Below are positions 17,241-24,527 of a DNA stretch of 64,000 nt, in pieces. Numbering within the stretch: the stretch's first letter is position 1; each line of letters starts with the position of its first letter. The position numbers were made by a program, and so were the translations under genes. The notes beneath the pieces are model-generated. The model did not search any database and was not told the origin of the DNA. It was given only the letters and a program-made list of their open reading frames with translations. The DNA is from SM23-32 sp964434535 (GTDB lineage: Bacteria; Planctomycetota; Brocadiia; SM23-32). Location of the stretch: positions 28,759 through 92,758 of the forward strand of contig CAYSWA010000009.1 of the NCBI GenBank assembly GCA_964434535.1, written 5' to 3'.

Positions 17241-18725
17241 ATGGTCAGCGAGCTGAAACAGCGCGCGGTCAAGAGCATCGGCTGGGTCGCCGTCGAGCAG
17301 GTGGCGGTCCAGCTCATCGCGCTGGCGATCAAGATCGTGCTGGCCCATCTGCTGGCGCCGGAGGCGTTCGGCCTGATCGCCATGGTCTCGGTCTACACGG
17401 CGTTCCTGGAGCTTTTTCAGGAGCTGGGGCTCACCTCGGCGGTGATCCAGCGCAAGGACGTCAGCGAGGAGCAGCTCTCGACGGTCTTCCTCATCACGCT
17501 GGCGCTCGGGGCGGCGCTGAGCGGGCTGACGGCGGCCGGGGCGCCGCTGGTTGCGGGCTTCTACGGCGAGGCGAAGCTGGCGCCGGTGACGATGCTGCTC
17601 GGGCTGACCTTCTTCGTGCAGTCGTTCGTGCACGTGCACGAGGCGCTGCTGCGCAAGGCGCTGCGCTTCCGCATGCTGGCGCTGGTGCGTATCGGCTGCC
17701 ACCTGGCGGGGGGCGTTGTGGCGGTGGGGATGGCGGCGGCGGGGCTCGGGGTCTACGCGCTGGTGGGGCAGGCGCTCTCGGCCGAGCTGGGCCGGACCGT
17801 GGTGGTCTGGCTTGCCTCGCCCTGGCGGCCGCGCGCGCGGCCGCGGCTCGGCTCGGCGGTGCCGCTGGTCAGCTTCGGCGCGAGCGTAACCGGGGCCAGC
17901 GTCATGGAGTACGTCAGCCGCAACGCCGACTATCTGCTGATCGGCCGCTTCCTGGGCAAAGGGCCCGTCGGCATCTACTCGATGGCTTACACGATCATGC
18001 TGGCGCCGCTGCGCCGGATCAGCGCCCAGCTCTCGCGCGTGGCCTTCCCGGCCTTCTCGCAGGTGCAGCACGATCGCCCCCGCGTCGCCCGGGGGTTCCT
18101 GCAGATGGCGGGCGTCATCGCCCTGGCGGCCTTCCCCGCCATGGCGGGGCTGATGATCGTGGCGCCGGAGGCCGTGCGCGTGGTGCTCGGCGAGAGGTGG
18201 CTGCGGGCGGCCTTCCTGATCCAGGTGCTGGCGCCGGCCGGGGCGCTTCAGGCCATCAGCGGGCCGCTCACGCACGTGTTCCGCGCGCAGGGCCGGGCCG
18301 ACCTGCACCTGCGCTACGAGGCGGCGGCGACCGCCGTCACCGTCGCCGCCTTCGCCGTGGGCCTGCGCTGGAAGCTGGAGGGCGTGGCCGTCTGCTATGC
18401 GATATCGCAGGTGCTGCTCTGTCCGGCCAAGTGCTGGCTCGCCTTTCGGCTCATCGACGCGCGGCTCCTCTCGCTGTGGCGGGCGGTGCGGGGGCCGGCC
18501 TGCGCGGCGGCGCTGATGGCGGCCGTGGTGCTCGGCTACCGGGCCTTCGCGACGCGCGGGTTGGAGCTGCCCGGCTACGGCCTGCTCGTCACCGAGGTGC
18601 CGCTCGGCGTGGCGGCCTACGGGGCGGCGCTCTACCTGGTCTCGCCCGGCACCTATGCGGAGCTGCTCTCGCTGGGGCGGGTGCTGCTGGCGCGGATGCG
18701 TCCGGCGTCGGCGGAGGAGAGCTGA
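17241..18725 (+). CDS. MOP-superfamily polysaccharide flippase (WzxC/TuaB-like)
   Basis: 494 residues with 12-14 hydrophobic segments. The N-terminus (LKQRAVKSIGWVAVEQVAVQ) and the EAFGLIAMVSVYTAF, SRNADYLLIGRFLG and GIYSMAYTIMLAPLRRIS motifs are characteristic of the WzxC/polysaccharide_synt_3 branch. It would translocate undecaprenyl-linked repeat units to the periplasm. Start: ATG at 17241, 7 bp after the deacetylase stop, rather than an upstream in-frame codon inside that gene. It is the only flippase in the window, so it is the likely exporter of units made by the cluster. It is followed by a 119-bp gap with a hairpin. Confidence 0.93.
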   Translation: MVSELKQRAVKSIGWVAVEQVAVQLIALAIKIVLAHLLAPEAFGLIAMVSVYTAFLELFQELGLTSAVIQRKDVSEEQLSTVFLITLALGAALSGLTAAGAPLVAGFYGEAKLAPVTMLLGLTFFVQSFVHVHEALLRKALRFRMLALVRIGCHLAGGVVAVGMAAAGLGVYALVGQALSAELGRTVVVWLASPWRPRARPRLGSAVPLVSFGASVTGASVMEYVSRNADYLLIGRFLGKGPVGIYSMAYTIMLAPLRRISAQLSRVAFPAFSQVQHDRPRVARGFLQMAGVIALAAFPAMAGLMIVAPEAVRVVLGERWLRAAFLIQVLAPAGALQAISGPLTHVFRAQGRADLHLRYEAAATAVTVAAFAVGLRWKLEGVAVCYAISQVLLCPAKCWLAFRLIDARLLSLWRAVRGPACAAALMAAVVLGYRAFATRGLELPGYGLLVTEVPLGVAAYGAALYLVSPGTYAELLSLGRVLLARMRPASAEES

Positions 18726-18766
18726 AGTGTGCTGATTTCCCAACACGGCGTGTTTAGTTTCCCGGA

Positions 18767-18788
18767 CGCCGGCCCCCCGCTGCCGGCG
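18767..18788. terminator. GC-rich hairpin in 119-bp gap, possible terminator
   Basis: CGCCGGC (18767-18773), an 8-nt loop and GCCGGCG (18782-18788), a perfect 7-bp stem. No T-tract follows, so intrinsic termination is uncertain; it could attenuate between the flippase and the following GT2 gene. Confidence 0.3.
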
Positions 18789-18844
18789 CCGGATGCGGAG
18801 GCACGAGGTTTGCTCTCTTGCGCTGCGCCAGCGGAGGCCGGCCC

Positions 18845-19837
18845 GTGAAGCTGATCATCCAGATACCGTGCTACAACGAGGAGAAGACGCTCCCCGTCAC
18901 CCTCGGCGAGGTGCCCCGCCAGGTCGAAGGCGTCGACGAGGTCGAGATCCTCATCGTGGACGACGGCAGCGCGGACCGCACCGTCGAGGTCGCCCGCGAG
19001 GCCGGCGTGGATCACGTCGTGCGCTTCACCCACAACCGCGGCCTGGCCCGCGCCTTCAGCGCCGGGCTCGACGCCTGCCTCGCGCTCGGCGCCGACGTGA
19101 TCGTCAACATGGACGCCGACAACCAGTACCGGGCCGGCTGCATCCCCGGGCTGGTCGAGCCGATCCTGGAGGGGCGGGCGGACGTGGTCGTCGGCGAGCG
19201 GCCCATCGAGGCGATCGAGCATTTCTCCTGGCTCAAGAAGCGCCTCCAGAGGCTCGGAAGCTGGGTGGTGCGGCGCCTCTCCGGCACCGAGGTGCCCGAC
19301 GCCACCAGCGGCTTCCGCGCCTACAGCCGCGAGGCGGCGCTGCGGCTCAACGTCGTCTCCGAGTTCACCTACACCCTGGAGACGCTGATCCAGGCCGGAC
19401 AGACGGGCATCGCCGTGGCCCACGTGCCGATCGAGACGAACCCCAAGACGCGCGAGTCGCGGCTGTTCGCCTCGATCGGGGGCTACGTCTGGCGGTCCGC
19501 GCAGACGATCGTGCGCATCTACGTGATGTACCGGCCGCTGCGCACGTTCGTCTGCGTGGGGGCGCTGCCGCTGCTGGCGGGCCTGGTCCTGGTGGTGCGG
19601 TTCTTCTACTTCTACCTGACCGTCCAGGGGCCGACCGGCCACGTGCAGTCGCTCCTCGTGGGCGGCGTGCTGCTCCTGCTCGGCGTCCTTTTCCTCGTGC
19701 TCGGCCTGCTGGCCGACGTGGTCGCGGCGAACAGGAAGCTGCTGGAGGAGACGCTCTACCGCGTGCGCAGGCAGGAGCTGGGCGCCGGCCCCGCCGGCCG
19801 TGCCGGAGGGCCGTCCGATGGCGACGATGGCGACTGA
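18845..19837 (+). CDS. GT2 glycosyltransferase (polyprenyl-phosphate sugar synthase-like) with C-terminal membrane helices
   Basis: 330 residues. The GT2 domain has LIIQIPCYNEEKTL, ILIVDDGSADRTVEVA and NMDADNQY (DxD). Residues from about 235 onward hold two transmembrane helices. The sequence EIPDATSGFRAYSRE-like (here VPDATSGFRAYSRE) is the conserved block of DPMS/GT81-like polyprenyl transferases. The GTG at 18845 was chosen because GGAGG sits 7 nt upstream and the protein then begins at the first beta strand. It would make a polyprenyl-P-sugar donor or transfer the second sugar. Its 3' end overlaps the methyltransferase gene by 20 bp. Confidence 0.88.
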   Translation: MKLIIQIPCYNEEKTLPVTLGEVPRQVEGVDEVEILIVDDGSADRTVEVAREAGVDHVVRFTHNRGLARAFSAGLDACLALGADVIVNMDADNQYRAGCIPGLVEPILEGRADVVVGERPIEAIEHFSWLKKRLQRLGSWVVRRLSGTEVPDATSGFRAYSREAALRLNVVSEFTYTLETLIQAGQTGIAVAHVPIETNPKTRESRLFASIGGYVWRSAQTIVRIYVMYRPLRTFVCVGALPLLAGLVLVVRFFYFYLTVQGPTGHVQSLLVGGVLLLLGVLFLVLGLLADVVAANRKLLEETLYRVRRQELGAGPAGRAGGPSDGDDGD

Positions 19838-20432
19838 GCCCTGCCCGGCCGGCAACGTCTTCGACAAGTGCTCCTCGCGCAACCCCCTCGTGCGCCTGGT
19901 GATGCGGAGGTTCTGGTCCGCCCTGGACGAGCTTCTCGACACGGCCCGGCCCCGCGGGCTGCTCGCCATCGGCTGCGGCGAGGGGCACGATCTGCGCCAC
20001 GTCCTCGGGCGAAGGCCGCAGCTCCCGGCCGTCGGCGTCGACCTGTCGAGCAGCGTCCTGCGCTCGGCCCGCGAGGCCGGGCTCGCCGTGCCGGTCGCGG
20101 CGGCCGACGCCCGGCGACTGCCCTTCGCCGACTACGCCGCAGACACCGTCCTCGCCATCGAGGTGCTGGAGCACGTGCCGGAGCCGGGGCGAGCAGCGGC
20201 GGAGGTGATGCGGGTGGCGCGGCGCTGGGCGATCTTCAGCGTGCCGGCCGAGCCGCTCTGGCGCGGCCTGAACCTGGCGCGGGGCGCCTACTGGCGCGAC
20301 CTGGGCAACACGCCGGGCCACGTCAACCACTGGTCGCGCGGGGACTTCGTGGAGTTCCTTTCGGGCTACGCGCGCGTGGAGGCGGTCCGCAGCCCCCTGC
20401 CGTGGACGATGGCCCTCTGCCGCCCGCGCTGA
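19818..20432 (+). CDS. Class I SAM-dependent methyltransferase
   Basis: 204 residues. A Rossmann-type SAM site is seen: LLAIGCGEGHDL (motif I), VGVDLSSSVLRSAREAG, AADARRLPFADYAADTVLAIEVLEHVPEP (motifs II/III, with the EVLEH block of UbiE/type-11 methyltransferases). Near the C-terminus, GHVNHWSR resembles glycan or lipid methyltransferases. The ATG at 19818 follows GGAGGG by 7 nt and overlaps the GT2 gene. It may cap or decorate a sugar; the acceptor is unknown. It converges with the epimerase gene, with only 9 bp between the stops. Confidence 0.88.
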   Translation: MATMATEPCPAGNVFDKCSSRNPLVRLVMRRFWSALDELLDTARPRGLLAIGCGEGHDLRHVLGRRPQLPAVGVDLSSSVLRSAREAGLAVPVAAADARRLPFADYAADTVLAIEVLEHVPEPGRAAAEVMRVARRWAIFSVPAEPLWRGLNLARGAYWRDLGNTPGHVNHWSRGDFVEFLSGYARVEAVRSPLPWTMALCRPR

Positions 20433-20441
20433 GGGCGCCTC

Positions 20442-21524
20442 TTATGGGCTGTACTCGGCCAGCACGTCCACGATGGTCTCGGAGGGACTGCGTTCGAGCC
20501 GGATCGGCTCGCGGCGGAGGCGCGCGTAGCCCTCGGCGAATGCGCGCACCCGCCCCAGCTCCAGATTGCTGAGCAGGACGTTGGCCCCGAGCCCCTCGCG
20601 CCGCTCGGTGCGCGCCCGCAGCAGCAGGCAGGGCATGCCCAGGTAGGCGCACTCCTCCTGGTTGGAGCCGCCGTCGGTGGCCAGGAACTCGCCAGCGGTC
20701 AGCAGCTTGATGAAGTCGAAGTAGTCGTAGCGCGGCCGGAGGAGCACGTTCGGCTGCTCCTCGAGTTGTCGCAGGTCTCCCTCGGCGGCGAGCTTGCGAC
20801 GGGTGACCGGATGAAGGACGAAGACGACCGGCAGCCGGTCGGCCAGCACGCCGAGTGCGTCCATGATGAACTTGTAGCGGCGGCCGACGTAGAGGTTCTC
20901 GAAGCGGTGGACGCTGAAGACGCAGTAGGGCCCGTCGGGCCGGTCGGGCTCGGCGGGGCTCGCGATGGCGAGGCGGAGCGCGTCGTAGAGGGTGTTGGCG
21001 CCCGTGTCGACCTTGCGTGCGCGGCGGCGCCAGCGCAGGTTGCGAAGGGCCCACTGGCCCGGGGCGAAGAAGATGTCGGCGAGCCCGGCGGTGAGGATGC
21101 GCACGATCTCCTCGGGGAAGGGATCAAGGACGTTGAACGAGCGGAGTCCGGCCTCGATGTGGGCGACCTTCAGGCCGCGCAGTTTCCCCATCAGGGCACC
21201 GAGCAGGGCGGGGGGGGCATCGCCGTGCACAACCACGATGCCCGTGCGGTCGCCCGCAAAGACCCGGTCCGAGCGCAGAGCCGTGTGCGCCAGGATACCC
21301 GCGAACCACGGCACGAGCTGGCGCGCCGACGTGATGTCCCTGCCCAGATCGCCTAAGACGATCTCGGGCTGCCGGACGCCGTACATCTCCAGCATCGAGC
21401 CCATGGTCTCGCGATGTTCGGCGGTCAGGATCAGGCGGTAGGGCATCCCCCGTCTGGCCAGGGCCGCCATGACGGGGCCCATCTTGACCAGTTGCGCCCG
21501 CGTGCCGATGACGAGATGGACCAT
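20442..21524 (-). CDS. UDP-N-acetylglucosamine 2-epimerase family protein (WecB-like)
   Basis: 360 residues. Family signatures in order: VIGTRAQLVKMGPVMAAL, VHGDAPPALLGALMG, AHIEAGLRSF, PEEIVRILTAGLADIFFAP, VFVLHPVTRRKL and DGGSNQEECAYLGMPCLLLR followed by ARTERREG. It would interconvert UDP-GlcNAc and UDP-ManNAc, feeding the cluster with ManNAc or its derivatives. Some motif positions are non-standard (GTRAQ for GTRPE, TDGGSNQEE for DSGGLQEE), so the substrate may differ. The start was set at 21524 because GAGGAGG lies 6 nt upstream. It is the only full-length gene on the minus strand inside the plus-strand cluster and has its own divergent promoter. Confidence 0.85.
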   Translation of the reverse strand: MVHLVIGTRAQLVKMGPVMAALARRGMPYRLILTAEHRETMGSMLEMYGVRQPEIVLGDLGRDITSARQLVPWFAGILAHTALRSDRVFAGDRTGIVVVHGDAPPALLGALMGKLRGLKVAHIEAGLRSFNVLDPFPEEIVRILTAGLADIFFAPGQWALRNLRWRRRARKVDTGANTLYDALRLAIASPAEPDRPDGPYCVFSVHRFENLYVGRRYKFIMDALGVLADRLPVVFVLHPVTRRKLAAEGDLRQLEEQPNVLLRPRYDYFDFIKLLTAGEFLATDGGSNQEECAYLGMPCLLLRARTERREGLGANVLLSNLELGRVRAFAEGYARLRREPIRLERSPSETIVDVLAEYSP

Positions 21525-21571
21525 GCGACGCCTCCTCAGGCTCACCACTGTCCTGTGCCCACCGCGCCTCC

Positions 21572-21599
21572 ATTGTGAGCCGCGATTCTCCTTCGTCAA
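21572..21599 (-). promoter_or_regulatory. Candidate promoter for the epimerase gene
   Basis: On the minus strand: TTGACG (21594-21599), 16-bp spacer, CACAAT (21572-21577). CACAAT also appears as a minus-strand -10 at 59011. The leader would be about 40 nt. Confidence 0.5.
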
Positions 21600-21639
21600 G
21601 GCCCGGCCGTTGACGGGGAGGCAAGCCGCCGCGCGGGTG

Positions 21640-21668
21640 TTGTCAAAGCCGCACGCGCAGTCTATCCT
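21640..21668 (+). promoter_or_regulatory. Candidate promoter for the second half of the glycan cluster
   Basis: TTGTCA (21640-21645), 17-bp spacer, TATCCT (21663-21668), upstream of the flippase-like UPF0104 gene. It would restart transcription after the inverted epimerase gene. Confidence 0.5.
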
Positions 21669-21775
21669 TATGGCCGGGAGCAACGGCCGGCGCGGGTGCC
21701 GGCCGTAGCGGGGGCATGGGGTTTGCGGCGCTTTGTTCGCCACGTGATGATATGGCCCCGGGGCCCTGACCGGGA

Positions 21776-22750
21776 GTGTCCGCTTTCGTGGACTCAGAGC
21801 GCAAACGCGCGATCCTGCGCGCCGCCGCCCGTGTTGCGCGCACGGCGGCGGTGGCGGCGGTGCTGGCGTTCATCGCGCGTCACGTCTACCTGAACTGGCA
21901 GGACCTGATGGGGCGGGAGTGGACGGTGCGGCCGCTGCCGCTGGCCCTGGCCGTGCTCGCCCTCTGCGCGGGCATGGTCTACATGGGCATGGTCTGGGCC
22001 GTGCAGGCGCGCGGGGCGGGGGTCGAGGCCGGATTCTGGCGCGCGACCGGCGGCGCCCTGGTGGCGAACCTGGGCAAGTATTTGCCCGGCAAGGTATGGA
22101 CGGTGATGGGCCGGGCCTACTTCCTGGCGCGGGACGGGGCGGAGCTGCGCTCGGCCGGGGCGCTCTCGCTGCTCAGTCAGCTTGCCATGGTCGTGGCCGG
22201 CGCTTACTTCGCCCTGCTGGCCGCGCCGCTGCTGCTGGGGGGCGGGCTCGCCTGGCTGTTGCCCGTGACGGCGGCGTTCGCGCTCGGGGGCACGGCGGCG
22301 CTGCACCCGCGGCTCTACGTGGCGACCATCGACCGGGCGCTGCGGCTGACGGGCCGCCGGGAGCTGGGGCTGGCCATGCCTTACCGGCGCGTGCTCTGGT
22401 GGATTGCGCTCTCTGTGAGCATCTGGGTCCCGTTCGGGCTCGGCTTCTGGGCGTTGGTGGCGGCGTTCGCGCCGGTCGGGGTGGAGGAGGCGCCGGCGCT
22501 GGCGGGCACGCTCGCGCTGGCGGGCACGGCGGGGCTGGTGGCGGTCTTCGCGCCGGCCGGCGTCGGCGTGCGCGAGGGGGTGCTGATGGCGCTGCTGCCG
22601 CAGATGATCGGCACGGAGGCGGCGATCGTGGTGGGGCTCGGTTCGCGGCTCTGGTTCACGGCGGCGGAGCTGGCCTGCGCGGGGCTCGGCATCGCCATCC
22701 TGGGGCGGGGCGCGCTGCGGGAGGCCGCCGCCAGACCCGATGCCACCTGA
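21776..22750 (+). CDS. LPG-synthase-like integral membrane protein (UPF0104/AglD-type)
   Basis: 324 residues with 7-8 membrane helices. The pattern GALVANLGKYLPGKVWTVMGR near residue 100 and the C-terminal FAPAGVGVREGVL (the P-x-G-x-G-x-R-E block) are hallmarks of the lysylphosphatidylglycerol synthetase TM-region family. Members without the soluble C-terminal domain, as here, are common in glycan clusters and are thought to move or modify lipid-linked intermediates. GTG 21776 is the longest start; GTG 21788 has GGGAG at a more natural distance and is a good alternative. The ATG of the longest next frame overlaps the stop region. Function beyond the family is unknown. Confidence 0.75.
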   Translation: MSAFVDSERKRAILRAAARVARTAAVAAVLAFIARHVYLNWQDLMGREWTVRPLPLALAVLALCAGMVYMGMVWAVQARGAGVEAGFWRATGGALVANLGKYLPGKVWTVMGRAYFLARDGAELRSAGALSLLSQLAMVVAGAYFALLAAPLLLGGGLAWLLPVTAAFALGGTAALHPRLYVATIDRALRLTGRRELGLAMPYRRVLWWIALSVSIWVPFGLGFWALVAAFAPVGVEEAPALAGTLALAGTAGLVAVFAPAGVGVREGVLMALLPQMIGTEAAIVVGLGSRLWFTAAELACAGLGIAILGRGALREAAARPDAT

Positions 22751-22766
22751 GGGAGATGAGGTAGCC

Positions 22767-24527
22767 GTGGGAGAGCAGGAGAGTCACGAGGCCCCCTCGG
22801 GCGGGTCGAAGCGATGGCTGGCCCTGAAGCTGGCGCTTGCCCTGCTGGTGGCCGCCTATGCCGCCACGGGGGCCTCGGGGCGCATCCAGGGCCCGGCCGA
22901 CAGTTGCATCTACCTCACGCTCGCGCGCCAGACAGCGGCCGGCGAACCGTACGCGTTCGACGGCAGACCGCACGTGAAATACCCGCCCGTCTACCCGGCC
23001 ATGCTCGCCGCCGTGATCGTTACGGTCGGCGAGGACTACCTGGCGATGAACCTGCTCGGCGCGGCGCTCGCCGGGGTGGCCTTCCTGGCGGCGTGGAGCC
23101 TGGCCGAGCGGCTCTCGGGCAGCCGCCTGCTCGGGGCGCTCACCGCGTTCTGCTTCGCCGGCACGATGCTGTTCTTCGAGTACTCGACGCTTGTGCTCAG
23201 CGACATGCCCTACACCGCGCTGAGCCTTGTGGCGCTGCTGGCGGCGGTGCGCTGGATCCGGCAGGATCGGCTCTGGTCGGCGGCGGGGGCGGCCTGCATC
23301 GCGGCGGTGGCGGCGGCCTACCTGACGCGGCTGGTCGGGGCGGCGCTCCTGCCGGCTGTCGGCGCGGGGCTGCTGATCGCGCCTGAGCGCGGGCGCCGGG
23401 GGAGGGCGGCGCTGAAGAAGCTGGCCGTCTTCGCGCTGCTCGTGGCGGTGCCCCTCGGGGCCTGGCACGCGCGCAACCGGCTGGTGGCCGCGGAGGCGGG
23501 GCACTCCTACGCGCCGGACCTGGCCCGCACCTTTACCGGGGCCGATGAGTCCTACGCCGACGAACCGCGCGTGGAGGTCGGCCGGGTGCTCGCCCGCACG
23601 GTCGTGCACCGCCCGCTGGGCAACCTGCGCATGCTCGGCGAGAACATGGCTCACCGCGTCACGCCCGCCTTCGGCGGCTTCTGGCTCGCGCTGGGCCTCT
23701 TCGCGCTCGCTTCGGCGGCCTTCAGCGTTCTGCGTGGCTACAACGTGGCCGCCGGCTACTGCCTCTGCTACGGGGCGATCCTGGCGCTGGCGGCGAGGCC
23801 GCTTGACCGCTACGTGCTGCCCGTCCTGCCGCTGGGGTTCTACTTCCTGCTGGTCGGCCTGCGGGGGATCGGCGCGTGGGTGCACGAGCGGGGGTGGGGC
23901 CGGTGGGCCTTCCGGCTGCTGGCGGCCGGCGCGATCGGGGCGGCGGTGGCGATCGCCCTGCACCGCTCGGCGGCGCCGGTGGCGCTCGGCCTCTCCGCGA
24001 CGGGGCTGGCCGTGCTCGGGGCGGCGGTCATGGCGGGCGTCGGGTTCATCTACTTCCAGAGCGGCGGGCCACGCAGGCGCGAACTGACGCTGCGCCGCGG
24101 CTGGGTCGGCGTCGCCGTGGCCTTGCTCGTGTGGAACATGTCCATGCTGACGCTGGCGCGCGCGCGGCATGGCTACGCCCCCCGGCGCCTGGAGGAGGAG
24201 TACATCGTCGCGGCCAGGTGGCTGCGCGACAACAGCGAGGAGGACGCCGTGGTCATGTCTCGCTGGGAATGGCCGCACACGCTGGCCGGCCGGCGCTGGC
24301 GGCACTTCCCCTTCACGAAGGACCACGAGCGGATTTGGCGACTGGCGCGGCAGGCGGGCGCCCGCTTCCTGGTCGTCAACGAGACGCACCCCGAGGCGAA
24401 GGCGCAGTTCCTGGAGCCGGTCGTCGAAGCCCACCGGGAGGAGCTGACGCTGCGCAAGCGGGCGGGGAAGCTCTTCCTCTTCGAGCTGGCGCCCGAGGCC
24501 GCCGGCGGGGGAGGCGAAGATGGCTGA
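22767..24527 (+). CDS. GT-C (PMT/GT39-like) membrane glycosyltransferase
   Basis: About 586 residues, 11-12 membrane helices in the first 460 residues and a short soluble tail. The first periplasmic loop carries GPADSCIYLTLARQTAAGEP and KYPPVYPAMLA, the pattern of PMT_2/ArnT-like enzymes where an Asp near the first helix is catalytic (here Asp in GPADS). It would use a polyprenyl-phosphate sugar to glycosylate a lipid-linked glycan or protein in the periplasm. The GTG at 22767 has GAGG 5 nt upstream; ATG at 22740 would add nine residues and overlaps the previous stop. The 3' end overlaps the GT4-GT4 fusion gene by 8 bp. Confidence 0.78.
   Translation: MGEQESHEAPSGGSKRWLALKLALALLVAAYAATGASGRIQGPADSCIYLTLARQTAAGEPYAFDGRPHVKYPPVYPAMLAAVIVTVGEDYLAMNLLGAALAGVAFLAAWSLAERLSGSRLLGALTAFCFAGTMLFFEYSTLVLSDMPYTALSLVALLAAVRWIRQDRLWSAAGAACIAAVAAAYLTRLVGAALLPAVGAGLLIAPERGRRGRAALKKLAVFALLVAVPLGAWHARNRLVAAEAGHSYAPDLARTFTGADESYADEPRVEVGRVLARTVVHRPLGNLRMLGENMAHRVTPAFGGFWLALGLFALASAAFSVLRGYNVAAGYCLCYGAILALAARPLDRYVLPVLPLGFYFLLVGLRGIGAWVHERGWGRWAFRLLAAGAIGAAVAIALHRSAAPVALGLSATGLAVLGAAVMAGVGFIYFQSGGPRRRELTLRRGWVGVAVALLVWNMSMLTLARARHGYAPRRLEEEYIVAARWLRDNSEEDAVVMSRWEWPHTLAGRRWRHFPFTKDHERIWRLARQAGARFLVVNETHPEAKAQFLEPVVEAHREELTLRKRAGKLFLFELAPEAAGGGGEDG

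Noticed and set aside
18726..18844. AACAC-GGC-GTGTT as an operator after the flippase gene
   Set aside because: Only 5-bp arms, no nearby promoter of good quality.
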